Shown here: one piece after another, positions 1 through 8,500 of the stretch | Layout: each line of letters opens with the position of its first letter | Numbering within the stretch: position 1 is the first letter of the stretch | NCBI GenBank assembly: GCA_003150315.1 | Contig: QAML01000092.1 | Location: 1-21,046, forward strand | DNA from: Prevotellaceae bacterium | GTDB lineage: Bacteria; Bacteroidota; Bacteroidia; Bacteroidales; Bacteroidaceae | DNA: 21,046 nucleotides | Reading direction: 5' to 3' | Translations under genes and position numbers: made by a program | The notes under the pieces: generated by a model | Told to the model about the DNA's origin: nothing | Databases searched by the model: none | Seen by the model: the letters and a program-made list of their open reading frames with translations, nothing else

Positions 1-75
1 GTGCCTTGTATTTTAAAATACATGGCTTGTATTTTTTGCGATAAGCCATGTGTTTTTTCGGGTGTCGCGAAACGG
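1..75 (-). repeat. 21-bp modular palindromic repeat, copy A (cut by window edge)
   Basis: The start of the window holds inverted-type units: a partial one (1-13), then full 21-bp units at 14-34 and 35-55. They contain TGCCTTGTATTTT, ATGGCTTGTATTT and AAGCCATGTGTTT. Read on the minus strand, this matches the left half of the other copies. The outer flank (about 55-75; minus strand TTTCGCGACACCCGAAAAAA) resembles the flank of copy D (TTTCAGGACACAGGAAAAAA), so the conserved element extends past the 21-bp units. The rest of the element lies before base 1. Its function is unknown. Confidence 0.8.
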
Positions 76-200
76 CGAGCAAAAAAAACGATTTTTTACC
101 GTATCAAGCAGTGCGGCATGACGTTTTTACCATGCGGTGACATGCTACATGGGTGAGGGTTTGCCGGTGCAAGTTTATTTAAGTTCATTTTGTACTTGTT

Positions 201-233
201 TTTGTGCGATAAGACGGATTATTTGTATTTTCG
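201..233 (+). promoter_or_regulatory. Possible weak promoter for the 243-2722 unit
   Basis: TTTG (201-204) lies 21 bp before TATTTTCG (226-233), which differs from the Bacteroidetes -7 box TAnnTTTG at one position. Transcription would begin only a few bases before the ATG at 243, giving an almost leaderless mRNA. This is a single weak match. The remaining DNA between 76 and 200 shows only A/T-rich tracts and no gene. Confidence 0.25.
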
Positions 234-242
234 CAAACAGAT

Positions 243-839
243 ATGAAACGATTGCTTTTTGTTGTCATCATTACCGCTGTGTGTATGGCAGCGGGTGCAC
301 AGGACGTTGTGCGCAAGCGGCTGCCGGTGGCTGAGAACGAGGGTCTTGGTGCTCCGATGTCGTCTGTGGCAGACACGGGAACGGTTGCCACACTTATGCC
401 GAGGCTTTGGATGCCCGAACCTTTTTATATGAGTCCGTGGCAACTGCATGAAGGATTGAACGCACAGTTTGGAATGAACGTTACAGCCGGTTTCGGAAAA
501 CATTCGCCCAAGGGCGTGGGTTTCGGAAGCAATGCCGCGTTTGTCTATGCCCAACCTTTCGGTAGCAGATGGGCTTTTGCCGGCGGAGTGAGCATGCAGA
601 CTCTCGATTGGGGCGGTTGGAAAATGAGGAATGCCTCTGTGTTTGGCGTTGCCGCCTATAAAGTTAACGAGCGCATGAATGTTTATGCTTTCGGCGAGAA
701 GAGTCTTGTGCCCGGTAACAGACGTTTCAGAAATTATCCCGACTTTGGCGAGGACCGTTGGGGAGGTGCGGTGGATTTCAAACTCGGCAACCATGTGTTT
801 GTGCAGTTTGGAGTTTCGCAAGGCAGAATGAATTATTAA
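243..839 (+). CDS. Exported protein of unknown function, possibly outer membrane
   Basis: I do not recognise the family. The 198-residue product begins with a clear Sec signal peptide (MKRLL, hydrophobic core at residues 4-17, AGA-Q cleavage near 19-20), so it should leave the cytoplasm. The mature part is rich in glycine and aromatic residues, with alternating polar and apolar stretches (for example AAFVYAQPFGSRWAFAGGV and DFKLGNHVFVQFGVSQG), as in short transmembrane beta-strands. A small outer membrane beta-barrel is therefore a reasonable guess, but it is inference. An antisense open frame of similar length covers the same DNA. I chose the plus strand because of the signal peptide and the short 14-bp gap to the helicase gene. 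The ATG at 243 sits directly before the signal peptide. Confidence 0.7.
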   Translation: MKRLLFVVIITAVCMAAGAQDVVRKRLPVAENEGLGAPMSSVADTGTVATLMPRLWMPEPFYMSPWQLHEGLNAQFGMNVTAGFGKHSPKGVGFGSNAAFVYAQPFGSRWAFAGGVSMQTLDWGGWKMRNASVFGVAAYKVNERMNVYAFGEKSLVPGNRRFRNYPDFGEDRWGGAVDFKLGNHVFVQFGVSQGRMNY

Positions 840-853
840 TCCGCACGCACGTC

Positions 854-2722
854 ATGCCGAAATCAGCAGACTTTCTTTTGCAAAACCGCCGTATGCTCGA
901 GGCGGAATACAGATACGAGCAGGAAACTTTCAAACGCGAAACCACTGCCATGCCGATTGGCAGAAAAATAAAGAGAGGCATTTGCTGGTTTCCGCTTAGG
1001 GTGGGGCGCAGTTACTATAATTCGCTCAACCAACTTTCAATAGAAGTTTACAGGACCGAAGATACGGATATTGATCACAATTTCGAGTACGGGCGACCGG
1101 TATGTTTTTTTACGCTCGATGCAAACGATAATCCGCATTTCATGAAATTTTCGGCGGTTGTGAGCTATGCCGACGGCGATCGTATGGTTGTGATTGTTCC
1201 GGGAACGGATGCTGTTGTTGCCATAGAGAATGCCGAACGCCTCGGGGTGCAGTTGTTTTTTGACGAAACTACCTATCGCCTCATGTTTCGCGCACTAGAT
1301 GCCGCCATTGCCGCAAAGGATAACCGGCTTGCCGAACTTCGCGAAATTTTTCACGGAAGCCAGAAGCCGGCAAAGACTACGCCTTTTCCAACTCCCGTTC
1401 CATGGTTGAATGTTTCGCAAAGACAGGCGGTGAACGAGGTGTTGCGTGCTAAAGATGTGGCAATTGTACACGGACCTCCGGGAACGGGGAAAACCACAAC
1501 GCTTGTTGAGGCTGTTTACGAGATATTGCGGCGCGAGAGTCAGGTAATGGTTTGTGCGCAGAGCAATATGGCAGTGGACTGGATAAGTGAGAAACTTACC
1601 GACAGGGGAGTGAATGTGCTGCGCATAGGAAATCCCACGAGAGTTAACGACAAAATGCTGTCGTTTACCTATGAACGGCGTTTCGAATCGCATCCCGACT
1701 ATCCGCAACTATGGGCTGTGAGACGCGCAATAAGACAACTGTATTCTCAAAAGGGCGATGTGGAACGCAAACATCAGAAGATTTCGCGACTTCGCGATAA
1801 AGCCACGGAACTTGAGCTTTCCATCCACTCCTCTCTCATGGATGCGGCAAGGGTTGTGGCTTGTACGCTTGCGGGAGCGGCAAACCGAGTGCTCGACGGC
1901 ATGAAGTTTCACACTCTTGTGGTAGACGAGGCGGCGCAAGCTTTGGAAGCGGCGGTGTGGATACCTTTGCAAAAATGCCACAGAGTGATTCTTGCCGGCG
2001 ATCACAGGCAGTTGCCGCCCACAATAAAGAGCGGCACGGCTGTAAAAGGCGGATTGGGAAAAACTTTAATGGAAACTCTGGCGGAGGAAAAGCCCGAATG
2101 CGTTTCATTGCTTAATGTGCAGTATCGCATGAACGAGGCGATAGCCCGCTTTTCAAGTGAAATGTTTTACGAAGGGCGGCTTGAGAGTGCGCCGGAGGTG
2201 AAAAATCGCGGAATTCTCGACTTTGACACGCCGGTGAGTTGGATTGATTCGACGGATGTGGACAGCAAGGAAGAATTTGTTGGAGACAGTTACGGAAGAA
2301 TCAATCGCGCCGAGGCGAAACTCACTCTTGAAACATTGAAAAACTATATCTCGGACATAGGAAAAGAGAGATTGCTCGATGAAAATATTGACATCGGTGT
2401 AATATCGCCCTATAAGGCGCAGGTGCAGTTGCTTCGTTGTATGTTTGGGAGGGATGTGTTTTTGCGACCGTTCCGTAACAACATAACCGTAAACACTGTT
2501 GACGGTTTTCAAGGGCAGGAGCGCGATATAATAGTCATTAGTCTTGTAAGGGCAAACGATGAAGGAAGCATAGGATTCCTTTCCGACATAAGAAGAATGA
2601 ATGTGGCCATTACAAGAGCGAGGATGAAACTGTTTATTCTCGGAAATGCGGAAACACTAAAGAAACATAAGTTCTATCGCAGGCTTTATGAATATGTTTC
2701 TTTGCTTAATAATAAGGAGTAA
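854..2722 (+). CDS. Superfamily 1 helicase of the UPF1/IGHMBP2 type
   Basis: The 622-residue protein is a predicted ATP-dependent DNA or RNA helicase of family SF1B. Visible motifs are Walker A GPPGTGKT (207-214), motif II VDEAA (357-361), motif III GDHRQLPP (starting at 382), an arginine-containing QYRMNE motif IV region, motif V VDGFQGQER (549-557) and motif VI NVAITRAR (583-590). DEAA in place of DEAD, together with GDxxQLPP, is typical of UPF1-like helicases. Residues 1-190 resemble the beta-barrel and stalk part found before the core in IGHMBP2-like proteins. The ATG at 854 is preferred over an in-frame ATG at 758, which would overlap the upstream gene by 82 bp. It lies 14 bp after that gene, suggesting co-transcription. 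Substrate and cellular role cannot be told; Bacteroidales chromosomes commonly carry such a gene. Confidence 0.9.
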   Translation: MPKSADFLLQNRRMLEAEYRYEQETFKRETTAMPIGRKIKRGICWFPLRVGRSYYNSLNQLSIEVYRTEDTDIDHNFEYGRPVCFFTLDANDNPHFMKFSAVVSYADGDRMVVIVPGTDAVVAIENAERLGVQLFFDETTYRLMFRALDAAIAAKDNRLAELREIFHGSQKPAKTTPFPTPVPWLNVSQRQAVNEVLRAKDVAIVHGPPGTGKTTTLVEAVYEILRRESQVMVCAQSNMAVDWISEKLTDRGVNVLRIGNPTRVNDKMLSFTYERRFESHPDYPQLWAVRRAIRQLYSQKGDVERKHQKISRLRDKATELELSIHSSLMDAARVVACTLAGAANRVLDGMKFHTLVVDEAAQALEAAVWIPLQKCHRVILAGDHRQLPPTIKSGTAVKGGLGKTLMETLAEEKPECVSLLNVQYRMNEAIARFSSEMFYEGRLESAPEVKNRGILDFDTPVSWIDSTDVDSKEEFVGDSYGRINRAEAKLTLETLKNYISDIGKERLLDENIDIGVISPYKAQVQLLRCMFGRDVFLRPFRNNITVNTVDGFQGQERDIIVISLVRANDEGSIGFLSDIRRMNVAITRARMKLFILGNAETLKKHKFYRRLYEYVSLLNNKE

Positions 2723-2740
2723 AACCGAAAGGATAAAAAT

Positions 2741-2774
2741 AAAGCCGCACCCTTTGTGTTCCGGGTGCGGCTTT
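2741..2774. terminator. Bidirectional intrinsic terminator between helicase and dapL
   Basis: A perfect 12-bp stem, AAAGCCGCACCC (2741-2752) and GGGTGCGGCTTT (2763-2774), encloses a 10-nt loop. A T-run follows the stem on the plus strand, and a T-rich tract (TTTATTTTTA) follows on the minus strand. The hairpin lies between two convergent genes, so it can end both transcripts. Confidence 0.92.
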
Positions 2775-2791
2775 TTGAATAATATCGTAAG

Positions 2792-4015
2792 CTAAAGAAT
2801 GGACTTGATGCGTTGCATTGCTTCCAAAGCGTCGTTGTGGCTGCCGAAAGCGGTGAGCCGTATGAATCCTTCGCCGCTTGGTCCGAAACCAACTCCCGGA
2901 GTTGTTACCAATGCCGCTTTGTTGAGCAATTTGTCGAAGAATGACCACGAAGTTTCGCCTTCGGGTATTTTTACCCACAGATATGGTGAGCAAACTCCGC
3001 CGAAAACGGTAAAACCTGACTCTTCAAGTGATTGCTTCATGAGTGAAGCGTTTTTGTGATAGTAGTTTATGTTTGCCTCTACCTCGGCTCTGCCCTGCGG
3101 AGAATAGATTGCTTCCGCTCCGCGTTGGGAAATGTATGACGCGCCATTGAACTTTGTGGTTTGTCTTCGTCTCCACATTTGATTTAATTCCAATTCGCCG
3201 GCACCGTTGTCCTTTACGATTATATCTTTAGGCACTACGGTATATCCGAGACGTACACCTGTGAATCCGGCAGTCTTGGAATAGCTGCGAAATTCTATGG
3301 CACATTTTTTTGCACCTTCTATTTCGTAAATGGAATGTGGTGTGTCGTCGGTAATGAATGCCTCGTAGGCTGCATCAAAAAGGATAAGCGAACCATTTGC
3401 AAGGGCATAATTCACCCAAGCAGTGAGTTGCATTTTAGTAAGAGTGGTTCCCGTGGGATTGTTGGGGTAACAAAGATAAATCAAGTCAAGTGTGCGGTCG
3501 GGAATCTCGGGTGCAAAACCGTTGGCTTCGGTACACGGGAGCGAAACAATGTGTTCGTGTGTGCCGTTGAACGGTTTCCCTGCGTGTCCGCTCATGACAT
3601 TGCTGTCCATATAAACGGGATAAACAGGATCGGTAAGCCCTATTACGTTGTCATCTCCGAAAAGATCGATAATATTTCCTGTGTCGCTCTTCGCACCATC
3701 GCTAACGAAAATCTCATCAGGCTCTATGTCGATGCCGTGTTGCTTGTAGTCGAAATCAGAAATCTTATCGCGCAAAAAATCATAGCCCTGTTCAGGACCG
3801 TAACCGTGGAAAGTTGTGGCATTTGCCTCATCGTCCACCGCTTTGTGCATTGCTTTTATAACTTCCGGTACAAGCGGGCGCGTAACATCACCAATGCCAA
3901 GACTGATTACGTGTTTCTCAGGATTGTTACCTTTATATTGCGCCACTCTTCGGGCTATTTCCGCAAAAAGATAGTTTTGCGACAGCTGCTTAAAATTATA
4001 GTTTGCTTTAATCAT
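2792..4015 (-). CDS. dapL: LL-diaminopimelate aminotransferase
   Basis: This is a PLP-dependent class I/II aminotransferase (407 residues; family usually about 410). DapL makes LL-diaminopimelate directly from tetrahydrodipicolinate and glutamate, bypassing the acylated intermediates, for lysine and peptidoglycan. Visible signatures are LGIGDVTRPL near the N-terminus, HGYGPEQGYDFLRDKI, the substrate/PLP segment YPNNPTG, and the PLP lysine in SYSKTAGFTGVRLGY (about Lys247). I used the ATG at 4015, which gives the usual N-terminus (MIKANYNFKQL). An in-frame TTG at 4039 overlaps the dapF stop codon (TTGA) and would add eight residues. The gene is the last of asnB-dapF-dapL and ends 17 bp before the shared terminator. 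The neighbouring dapF, the next enzyme in the pathway, supports the assignment. Confidence 0.95.
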   Translation of the reverse strand: MIKANYNFKQLSQNYLFAEIARRVAQYKGNNPEKHVISLGIGDVTRPLVPEVIKAMHKAVDDEANATTFHGYGPEQGYDFLRDKISDFDYKQHGIDIEPDEIFVSDGAKSDTGNIIDLFGDDNVIGLTDPVYPVYMDSNVMSGHAGKPFNGTHEHIVSLPCTEANGFAPEIPDRTLDLIYLCYPNNPTGTTLTKMQLTAWVNYALANGSLILFDAAYEAFITDDTPHSIYEIEGAKKCAIEFRSYSKTAGFTGVRLGYTVVPKDIIVKDNGAGELELNQMWRRRQTTKFNGASYISQRGAEAIYSPQGRAEVEANINYYHKNASLMKQSLEESGFTVFGGVCSPYLWVKIPEGETSWSFFDKLLNKAALVTTPGVGFGPSGEGFIRLTAFGSHNDALEAMQRIKSIL

Positions 4016-4035
4016 GTTCTGTGTCGTGTTTTGTT

Positions 4036-4869
4036 TCAAATTTCGATTTTTCCTTCAAACACTGTTTGTGCGGGACCGGTCATTATTACATCTCCATTGG
4101 TTGAGGAATTTTCTATTTGCAGTTCCCCGCCGTCAAGAACAAGTGTCGTTTTTCCGTTAACCAATCCGCATTCTTTTGCAGCGGCGAAAGTGGCGCACGC
4201 ACCTGTTCCACACGCCATTGTAATGCCAGAACCGCGTTCCCAAACCCGCATTCTTATTTTTGCGGGCGATAAAATTTGTGCAAATTCCACGTTTGTGCGG
4301 TTTTCGAACCACGGATGATGTTCAAAAGCAGGTCCTACACTCGCCACATCAAATATTTCTGCATTTTCAACAAAGAAAACAAGGTGCGGATTGCCCATGG
4401 AAACTGCCGTGCCATTCATTGTAATGCCTTTTGCGGTTATCGGTTGGTTTACAAAAGGTGTGGTGTTGCCGCCGAGCGTCAGAATTTGCGACTTTCCCAT
4501 GTCCACGCTCACGCTTTCCACTTTGCCGTTTTCCACGTGCAGGTTCAGGATTTTTATTCCCGATAGAGTTTCGAGCGTAACGGACTTCTTTTCGGTCAAT
4601 CCTTTATCGTAAACAAACTTGCCTACGCATCGGCTTCCGTTACCGCACATCATGGCTTCGCTTCCATCGGAATTAAAAATTCGCATACGGAAGTCTGCCT
4701 TTTTCGAACGGCTTATAAGAATCAGCCCGTCGCTTCCAATTCCTGTATGAAACCTACTCCATTTAATGGCAAGCTCTTCGGGATTGTCTATTGGGTATTT
4801 GTCGGTGTCTACATAGATATAGTCGTTGCCGGCACCGTGCATTTTTGTAAATTCTATCACTCTTCCCAT
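4036..4869 (-). CDS. dapF: Diaminopimelate epimerase
   Basis: This enzyme converts LL-diaminopimelate, the DapL product, to meso-diaminopimelate by a two-cysteine, cofactor-free mechanism in the cytoplasm. The sequence shows [12 protein letters not shown] at the N-terminus, the first catalytic cysteine in MMCGNGSRC (about Cys75) and the second in [10 protein letters not shown] (about Cys220), plus [12 protein letters not shown] around the substrate site. Length is 277 residues, normal for the family. I chose the ATG at 4869 because [12 protein letters not shown] matches the usual N-terminus. An ATG at 4884 would add MPESR and overlap asnB by 8 bp. The gene starts 7 bp after asnB and ends 20 bp before the dapL ATG, so the three genes form an operon. 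Confidence 0.96.
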   Translation of the reverse strand: MGRVIEFTKMHGAGNDYIYVDTDKYPIDNPEELAIKWSRFHTGIGSDGLILISRSKKADFRMRIFNSDGSEAMMCGNGSRCVGKFVYDKGLTEKKSVTLETLSGIKILNLHVENGKVESVSVDMGKSQILTLGGNTTPFVNQPITAKGITMNGTAVSMGNPHLVFFVENAEIFDVASVGPAFEHHPWFENRTNVEFAQILSPAKIRMRVWERGSGITMACGTGACATFAAAKECGLVNGKTTLVLDGGELQIENSSTNGDVIMTGPAQTVFEGKIEI

Positions 4870-4876
4870 ACGGCTT

Positions 4877-6538
4877 TCAGGCATTGATATGAATATCTTT
4901 TACTGCGCGTCCCGAAGGTTCGTTTTGGTTTTTGAACGATGCGTCCCAAGCCAAAGCTTCTGCCGTGGAGCATGCCACACTCGGCACACTCGGCACGCTT
5001 TTGGCGGCACTCTCACTCGGGAAATGGCTTTCGAATATCGTGCGATAGTAATATTCCTCCTTGTTACGCGGCGGATTAATGGGGAAACGCTCTGCGGCGT
5101 GCGCCATTTCCTCGTCCGACACCGCTTTTGAGGTTATATCTCTAAGAGTGTCTATCCAATTGTAACCAACTCCGTCGCTAAACTGCTCTTTCTGCCTCCA
5201 AGCCACCTGTTCCGGGAGCATGTCCGAAAAAGCTTCGCGAACAATTTTCTTTTCTATGGTGTTGCCCGGACACATCTTGGCTTCGGGATTAATGCGCATG
5301 GCTACATCAAGAAAATCTTTGTCAAGGAAAGGCACACGTCCCTCCACGCCCCATGCCGAAAGGCTCTTGTTGGCGCGGAGACAGTCGTACAAATGCAGTT
5401 TCCCGAGTTTGCGCACCGTTTCTTCGTGAAACGCTTTTGCGTCGGGGGCTTTGTGGAAATAAAGATAGCCGCCGAAAACTTCGTCTGCACCTTCGCCGCT
5501 CAGCACCATCTTGATTCCCATGCTTTTTATCACTCTTGCCAAAAGATACATGGGAGTTGATGCGCGCACGGTGGTAACATCGTAAGTTTCTATGTGATAT
5601 ATCACGTCCGACACGGCATCAAGTCCTTCTTGAATCGTGTAATTAATCTCATGATGTACTGTGCCAATGTAGTCGGCAACAAGTTTTGCCTTTGCCAAAT
5701 CTGGTGCGCCTTTAAGTCCAATGGCAAACGAGTGGAGCTGAGGCCACCATGCGTCGGCTTTTCCGCTTTCTTCTATACGTTTCGACGCATATTTCTTTGC
5801 CACTGCCGATATTACCGAACTGTCAAGTCCTCCGCTAAGGAGCACACCATAGGGAACATCGCTCATAAGTTGGCGTTTAACGGCTGCTTCAAGCGAATTG
5901 CGCAATTCCAAAACCGAAGCGCCGTTGTTTTTTACGTTCTCATAGTCGGTCCAATCCCTCTTGTACCATTTGTGAAACTCTCCGTCACGGCTGTCATAGT
6001 AATGTCCGGGAGGAAATGTCTTGTATTCATCGCAGAATCCCTCAAGAGCCTTAAGCTCCGAGCCGAAATAAATTCTGCCTTCTTTATCGCTTCCTATATA
6101 TAAAGGAATTATTCCTATATGGTCGCGACCAATCATGAAGCAGTTCTTTTCCTCATCGTAAAGTACGAAAGCGAAAATACCGTTAATCTCCTCGAGAAAA
6201 TTCATTCCCTTGTCGCGATAGAGCGGAAGGATAACTTCGCAGTCCGAACCCGTTTGGAAATCATATTTTCCCTTATATCTTTCGCGAATCTCCTGATGAT
6301 TGTAAATTTCACCGTTCACAGCCAACACCTGTTTGCCGTCGGGAGCAAACAGAGGCTGTTTGCCCGACTGCGGGTCAACTATCGACAAACGTTCATGGGC
6401 AAGAATGGCGGTTTTGCCGCAATATATGCCCGACCAGTCGGGTCCGCGATGACGCAAACGCGACGACATTTTCAAAACTTTTGAGCGAAGCGACTTGTCA
6501 TGCCCTTCGCAATTCAGAATACCCGAAATTCCACACAT
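4877..6538 (-). CDS. asnB: Asparagine synthase (glutamine-hydrolysing)
   Basis: The 553-residue protein makes asparagine from aspartate, glutamine and ATP. The N-terminal glutaminase domain begins MCGISGI, with Cys2 as the nucleophile once the methionine is removed, and contains RHRGPD and the [11 protein letters not shown] segment. The synthetase domain has the pyrophosphate loop SGGLDSS (235-241) and the [16 protein letters not shown] and EGRVPFLD segments of class B enzymes. The C-terminal tail ([18 protein letters not shown]) is the type I recall from Bacteroidales AsnB. It is the first gene of the operon with dapF and dapL. A -7 box lies about 64 bp upstream. Linking nitrogen assimilation to diaminopimelate synthesis is plausible, since both draw on aspartate, but that is inference. 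Confidence 0.96.
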   Translation of the reverse strand: MCGISGILNCEGHDKSLRSKVLKMSSRLRHRGPDWSGIYCGKTAILAHERLSIVDPQSGKQPLFAPDGKQVLAVNGEIYNHQEIRERYKGKYDFQTGSDCEVILPLYRDKGMNFLEEINGIFAFVLYDEEKNCFMIGRDHIGIIPLYIGSDKEGRIYFGSELKALEGFCDEYKTFPPGHYYDSRDGEFHKWYKRDWTDYENVKNNGASVLELRNSLEAAVKRQLMSDVPYGVLLSGGLDSSVISAVAKKYASKRIEESGKADAWWPQLHSFAIGLKGAPDLAKAKLVADYIGTVHHEINYTIQEGLDAVSDVIYHIETYDVTTVRASTPMYLLARVIKSMGIKMVLSGEGADEVFGGYLYFHKAPDAKAFHEETVRKLGKLHLYDCLRANKSLSAWGVEGRVPFLDKDFLDVAMRINPEAKMCPGNTIEKKIVREAFSDMLPEQVAWRQKEQFSDGVGYNWIDTLRDITSKAVSDEEMAHAAERFPINPPRNKEEYYYRTIFESHFPSESAAKSVPSVPSVACSTAEALAWDASFKNQNEPSGRAVKDIHINA

Positions 6539-6601
6539 AGTGTATTGTTTTTTGTACGTTACGCCTGATTATGTTTTAGGGCGTCTTGTATCTTTATGAC
6601 G

Positions 6602-6609
6602 CAAAAATA
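6602..6609 (-). promoter_or_regulatory. Candidate -7 box for the asnB operon
   Basis: On the minus strand TATTTTTG fits the Bacteroidetes -7 consensus TAnnTTTG and lies about 64 bp before the asnB ATG. No TTTG or TTG sits at the expected 19-21 bp upstream, so the -33 element is missing or weak. Confidence 0.5.
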
Positions 6610-6786
6610 CAAATAAACAATACAACTTTCTATGTTTTTACCCGAAAAAGTGTAATTATTTCAAGAAAATGCCGTATTTGTCGCTTTCGGTTGTATTTTT
6701 TACTGTTTTGATAGGTTTTTGTATCGTTTGGAAAGCAAATTCGTGCACATAAAAAGGAGTTGCGACATCCCTTTTTGCGTGCTCAA

Positions 6787-6911
6787 AAAAACATAAGGCT
6801 TGTTGCAAAAAATACAAGCCATATATTTTGAAATATGTGCCTTATGTTTTAAAATAAGTGCCTTGTATTTTTGCCGATTTCAAACACTTGAAAAACAATG
6901 GCTTTTGAAAG
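6787..6911 (+). repeat. 21-bp modular palindromic repeat, copy B, with tail
   Basis: Four consecutive 21-bp units: 6787-6807 (CATAAGGCTTGTTGC), 6808-6828 (ATACAAGCCATATATTT), 6829-6849 (ATGTGCCTTATGTTT, inverted) and 6850-6870 (AAGTGCCTTGTATTT, inverted). Units 2 and 3 form an imperfect hairpin. A conserved tail, TTGAAAAACAATG (6888-6900) then GCTTTTGAAAG (6901-6911), begins 17 bp after the last unit, the same spacing as in copy C. Unit 2 is identical to unit 2 of copy C. Confidence 0.88.
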
Positions 6912-7053
6912 AGCATTTTCAAGGCTTTTTATGGATTTGTAAAACCATGGGGGAAGAGACCGTGGCGTTGTGTGGAAAATTATGCCTGTTGTTGACGACG
7001 GTTGTTAAAATATGTGCGTAATGGTGTGCGCCGCCGCGTTTTTTTTGCGTAAG

Positions 7054-7084
7054 TTTGCAGGGTGTTTACATGCACGTATGTTTG
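7054..7084 (+). promoter_or_regulatory. Strong Bacteroidetes-type promoter of the porin gene
   Basis: TTTG (7054-7057), a 19-bp spacer and TATGTTTG (7077-7084) match the -33 and -7 consensus exactly. Transcription should begin near 7090, leaving a leader of roughly 35 nt before the ATG at 7126. This is the clearest promoter in the window. Confidence 0.8.
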
Positions 7085-7125
7085 TATATACCAAGAAAAC
7101 TAAGATTCTAAGACATAATATTATA

Positions 7126-8247
7126 ATGAAGAAAATTGTTTTTACCGCATTTCTTGCAGGAATGTTTTTGTTGGCAAACGCGCAAAAAGAATTACCGTCC
7201 TGGTTGGGAAATGTAAAGTTCAGCGGATATGCGCTGACACAGTATCAGGCGAGTTTCCAAAAGGGCAACGAATCGAATTCTTTCAATATCCGTATGTTGC
7301 GTCTGGCTCTTGACGGGCGTATAGCCGGGGATTTTTATTGGAAAGCCCAGTTGCAGTTCAACGGCAATACGAGCAATCTCGGAAGCAGTCCGAGAATGGT
7401 GGATTTGTTTGCCGAATGGCAGAAATATGATTACTTCCGCGTAAAAGCGGGACAGTTCAAACGTCCGTTTACATTTGAAAACCCGATGAATCCGATAGAC
7501 CAGGGATTCATGAGCTATGCACAGAATGTAACCAAACTCGCAGGTTTTAGCGACCGTAGCGGTATGCATGCAAGCAACGGCAGGGATATTGGTGTGCAAT
7601 TCCAGGGAGATTTCCTAAAAAATGCTTCGGGAAGAAATTTGTTGCACTATCAGGTAGGTGTTTACAACGGTCAGGGAATAAATGTAAAGGATGTGGACCA
7701 ACAGAAAGACGTTATAGGCGGCGTTTGGATAATGCCCGTGAAAGGCATGAGGATTGGTGCGTTCGGTTGGACAGGTTCGTATGCACGCAAAGGCAATGTC
7801 GATGCCAACGACCCCGACAACACGCTGACGAGAACCCGTCGTTTGCAGCAGAGAAGGTATGCGTTTTCGGCGGAATACAAGGTGAACGATTGGACAATGC
7901 GAACCGAATATATCCATTCCACAGGCTATGGCTTTTCAAAGACTTACCAGAAGGAGAGCGATGCAAAAGATATAACCGTGAACCTTGCTGACGGCAACAA
8001 AGCCGATGGTTATTATGCACTTGTCATAGCTCCTATCGTTAAGGAGAAGCTTTATGCCAAAGCCCGCTATGATCTTTATCGTCCCAAGGCTGATTGGCAG
8101 AAAGCAAAGACACAGTATGAGGCGGGATTGAATTATAATTTTTCAAAGAACATACAGGTGAACGCCGAATATGCTTTTGTTAACGACCGTTCGTTGAGCA
8201 AGCATAATTATTCCATGGCAGATGTGGAACTTGATTTCAGATTCTGA
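7126..8247 (+). CDS. Phosphate-selective porin (OprO/OprP family)
   Basis: The 373-residue product has a signal peptide (MKKIVFTAFLAGMFLLANA, cleavage before Q) and then the alternating strands of an outer membrane beta-barrel. Segments such as FNIRMLRLALDGRIAGDFYW, VDLFAEW, VKAGQFKRPFTFENP, FSAEYKVNDWTMRTEYIHS and AGLNYNFSKNIQVNAEYAFV are typical of the porin O/P family in Bacteroidales. The C-terminus (DVELDFRF) ends in phenylalanine, as expected of the BAM recognition signal. The true substrate in this phylum is often unproven, so phosphate selectivity is only the family name. The ATG at 7126 precedes the signal peptide directly; the open frame continues upstream to 7012 but runs across the promoter. 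It is monocistronic, with its own promoter and terminator. Confidence 0.9.
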   Translation: MKKIVFTAFLAGMFLLANAQKELPSWLGNVKFSGYALTQYQASFQKGNESNSFNIRMLRLALDGRIAGDFYWKAQLQFNGNTSNLGSSPRMVDLFAEWQKYDYFRVKAGQFKRPFTFENPMNPIDQGFMSYAQNVTKLAGFSDRSGMHASNGRDIGVQFQGDFLKNASGRNLLHYQVGVYNGQGINVKDVDQQKDVIGGVWIMPVKGMRIGAFGWTGSYARKGNVDANDPDNTLTRTRRLQQRRYAFSAEYKVNDWTMRTEYIHSTGYGFSKTYQKESDAKDITVNLADGNKADGYYALVIAPIVKEKLYAKARYDLYRPKADWQKAKTQYEAGLNYNFSKNIQVNAEYAFVNDRSLSKHNYSMADVELDFRF

Positions 8248-8275
8248 TTTTTGCCGGGCATATAGAAGAAAATTT

Positions 8276-8316
8276 AAGAACCTCCTGCAAAGCATAAGGC
8301 TTTGCAGGAGGTTCTT
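8276..8316 (+). terminator. Long perfect hairpin after the porin gene
   Basis: AAGAACCTCCTGCAAAGC (8276-8293) and its exact complement (8299-8316) form an 18-bp stem with a 5-nt loop, 28 bp after the porin stop codon. Only a short T-rich stretch (TTGGTTTG) follows on the plus strand, while the minus strand reads TTAAATTTT after the stem. The stem is unusually long for a simple intrinsic terminator and may also protect the mRNA 3' end. Confidence 0.8.
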
Positions 8317-8500
8317 GGTTTGACACGCAGGAAAAATTCAGTTATATGACAAAAGCGGATTGGCATGTGCGTGCAAATGTATTGCATTAAGCAGATTTTG
8401 CAGGGCAAAACGTTTTATGCAGGTACGCTTGAAGATTGCGCACAATGGCTAAAACCGGATGTTTTTTCCTTTGAGATTTGGGGCACTTCCCGATATGCAA
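8317..8500 (+). other. Intergenic DNA with a short open frame running into repeat C
   Basis: Between the porin terminator and repeat C there is no recognised gene. An open frame from an ATG at 8365 begins MCVQMYCIKQILQ, contains GTLEDCAQWLKPDVFSFEIW, then continues into the repeat, where it reads as lysine-rich heptads and stops at 8571. The part before the repeat could be a small gene or a relic cut by the repeat; I cannot tell. No SD or promoter is evident. Confidence 0.3.

Larger units (their letters stand above)
6539..7125. other. 587-bp intergenic region between divergent asnB and porin genes
   Basis: This gene-free stretch holds, in order, the asnB leader and candidate promoter (6602-6609), an A/T-rich segment with a weak 7-bp stem (6751-6757 with 6770-6776), repeat copy B with its tail (6787-6911) and the porin promoter (7054-7084). 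Open frames here translate the repeat and look non-coding. About 140 bp between the repeat tail and the porin promoter shows nothing recognisable. Confidence 0.7.

Noticed and set aside
219..821. 200-residue antisense frame opposite the exported protein at 243-839
   Set aside because: It has no signal peptide or domain, and its start lies near the end of the plus-strand gene. The plus-strand frame has a clear signal peptide and operon spacing with the helicase.
3335..4318. 327-residue open frame on the plus strand across dapL and dapF
   Set aside because: It lies antisense to two clearly identified enzymes, crosses their junction and shows no recognisable domain or start region.
6787..6870. 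Regularly spaced repeats that might suggest a CRISPR array
   Set aside because: Units are joined directly with no unique spacers, alternate in orientation, and no cas genes are present.
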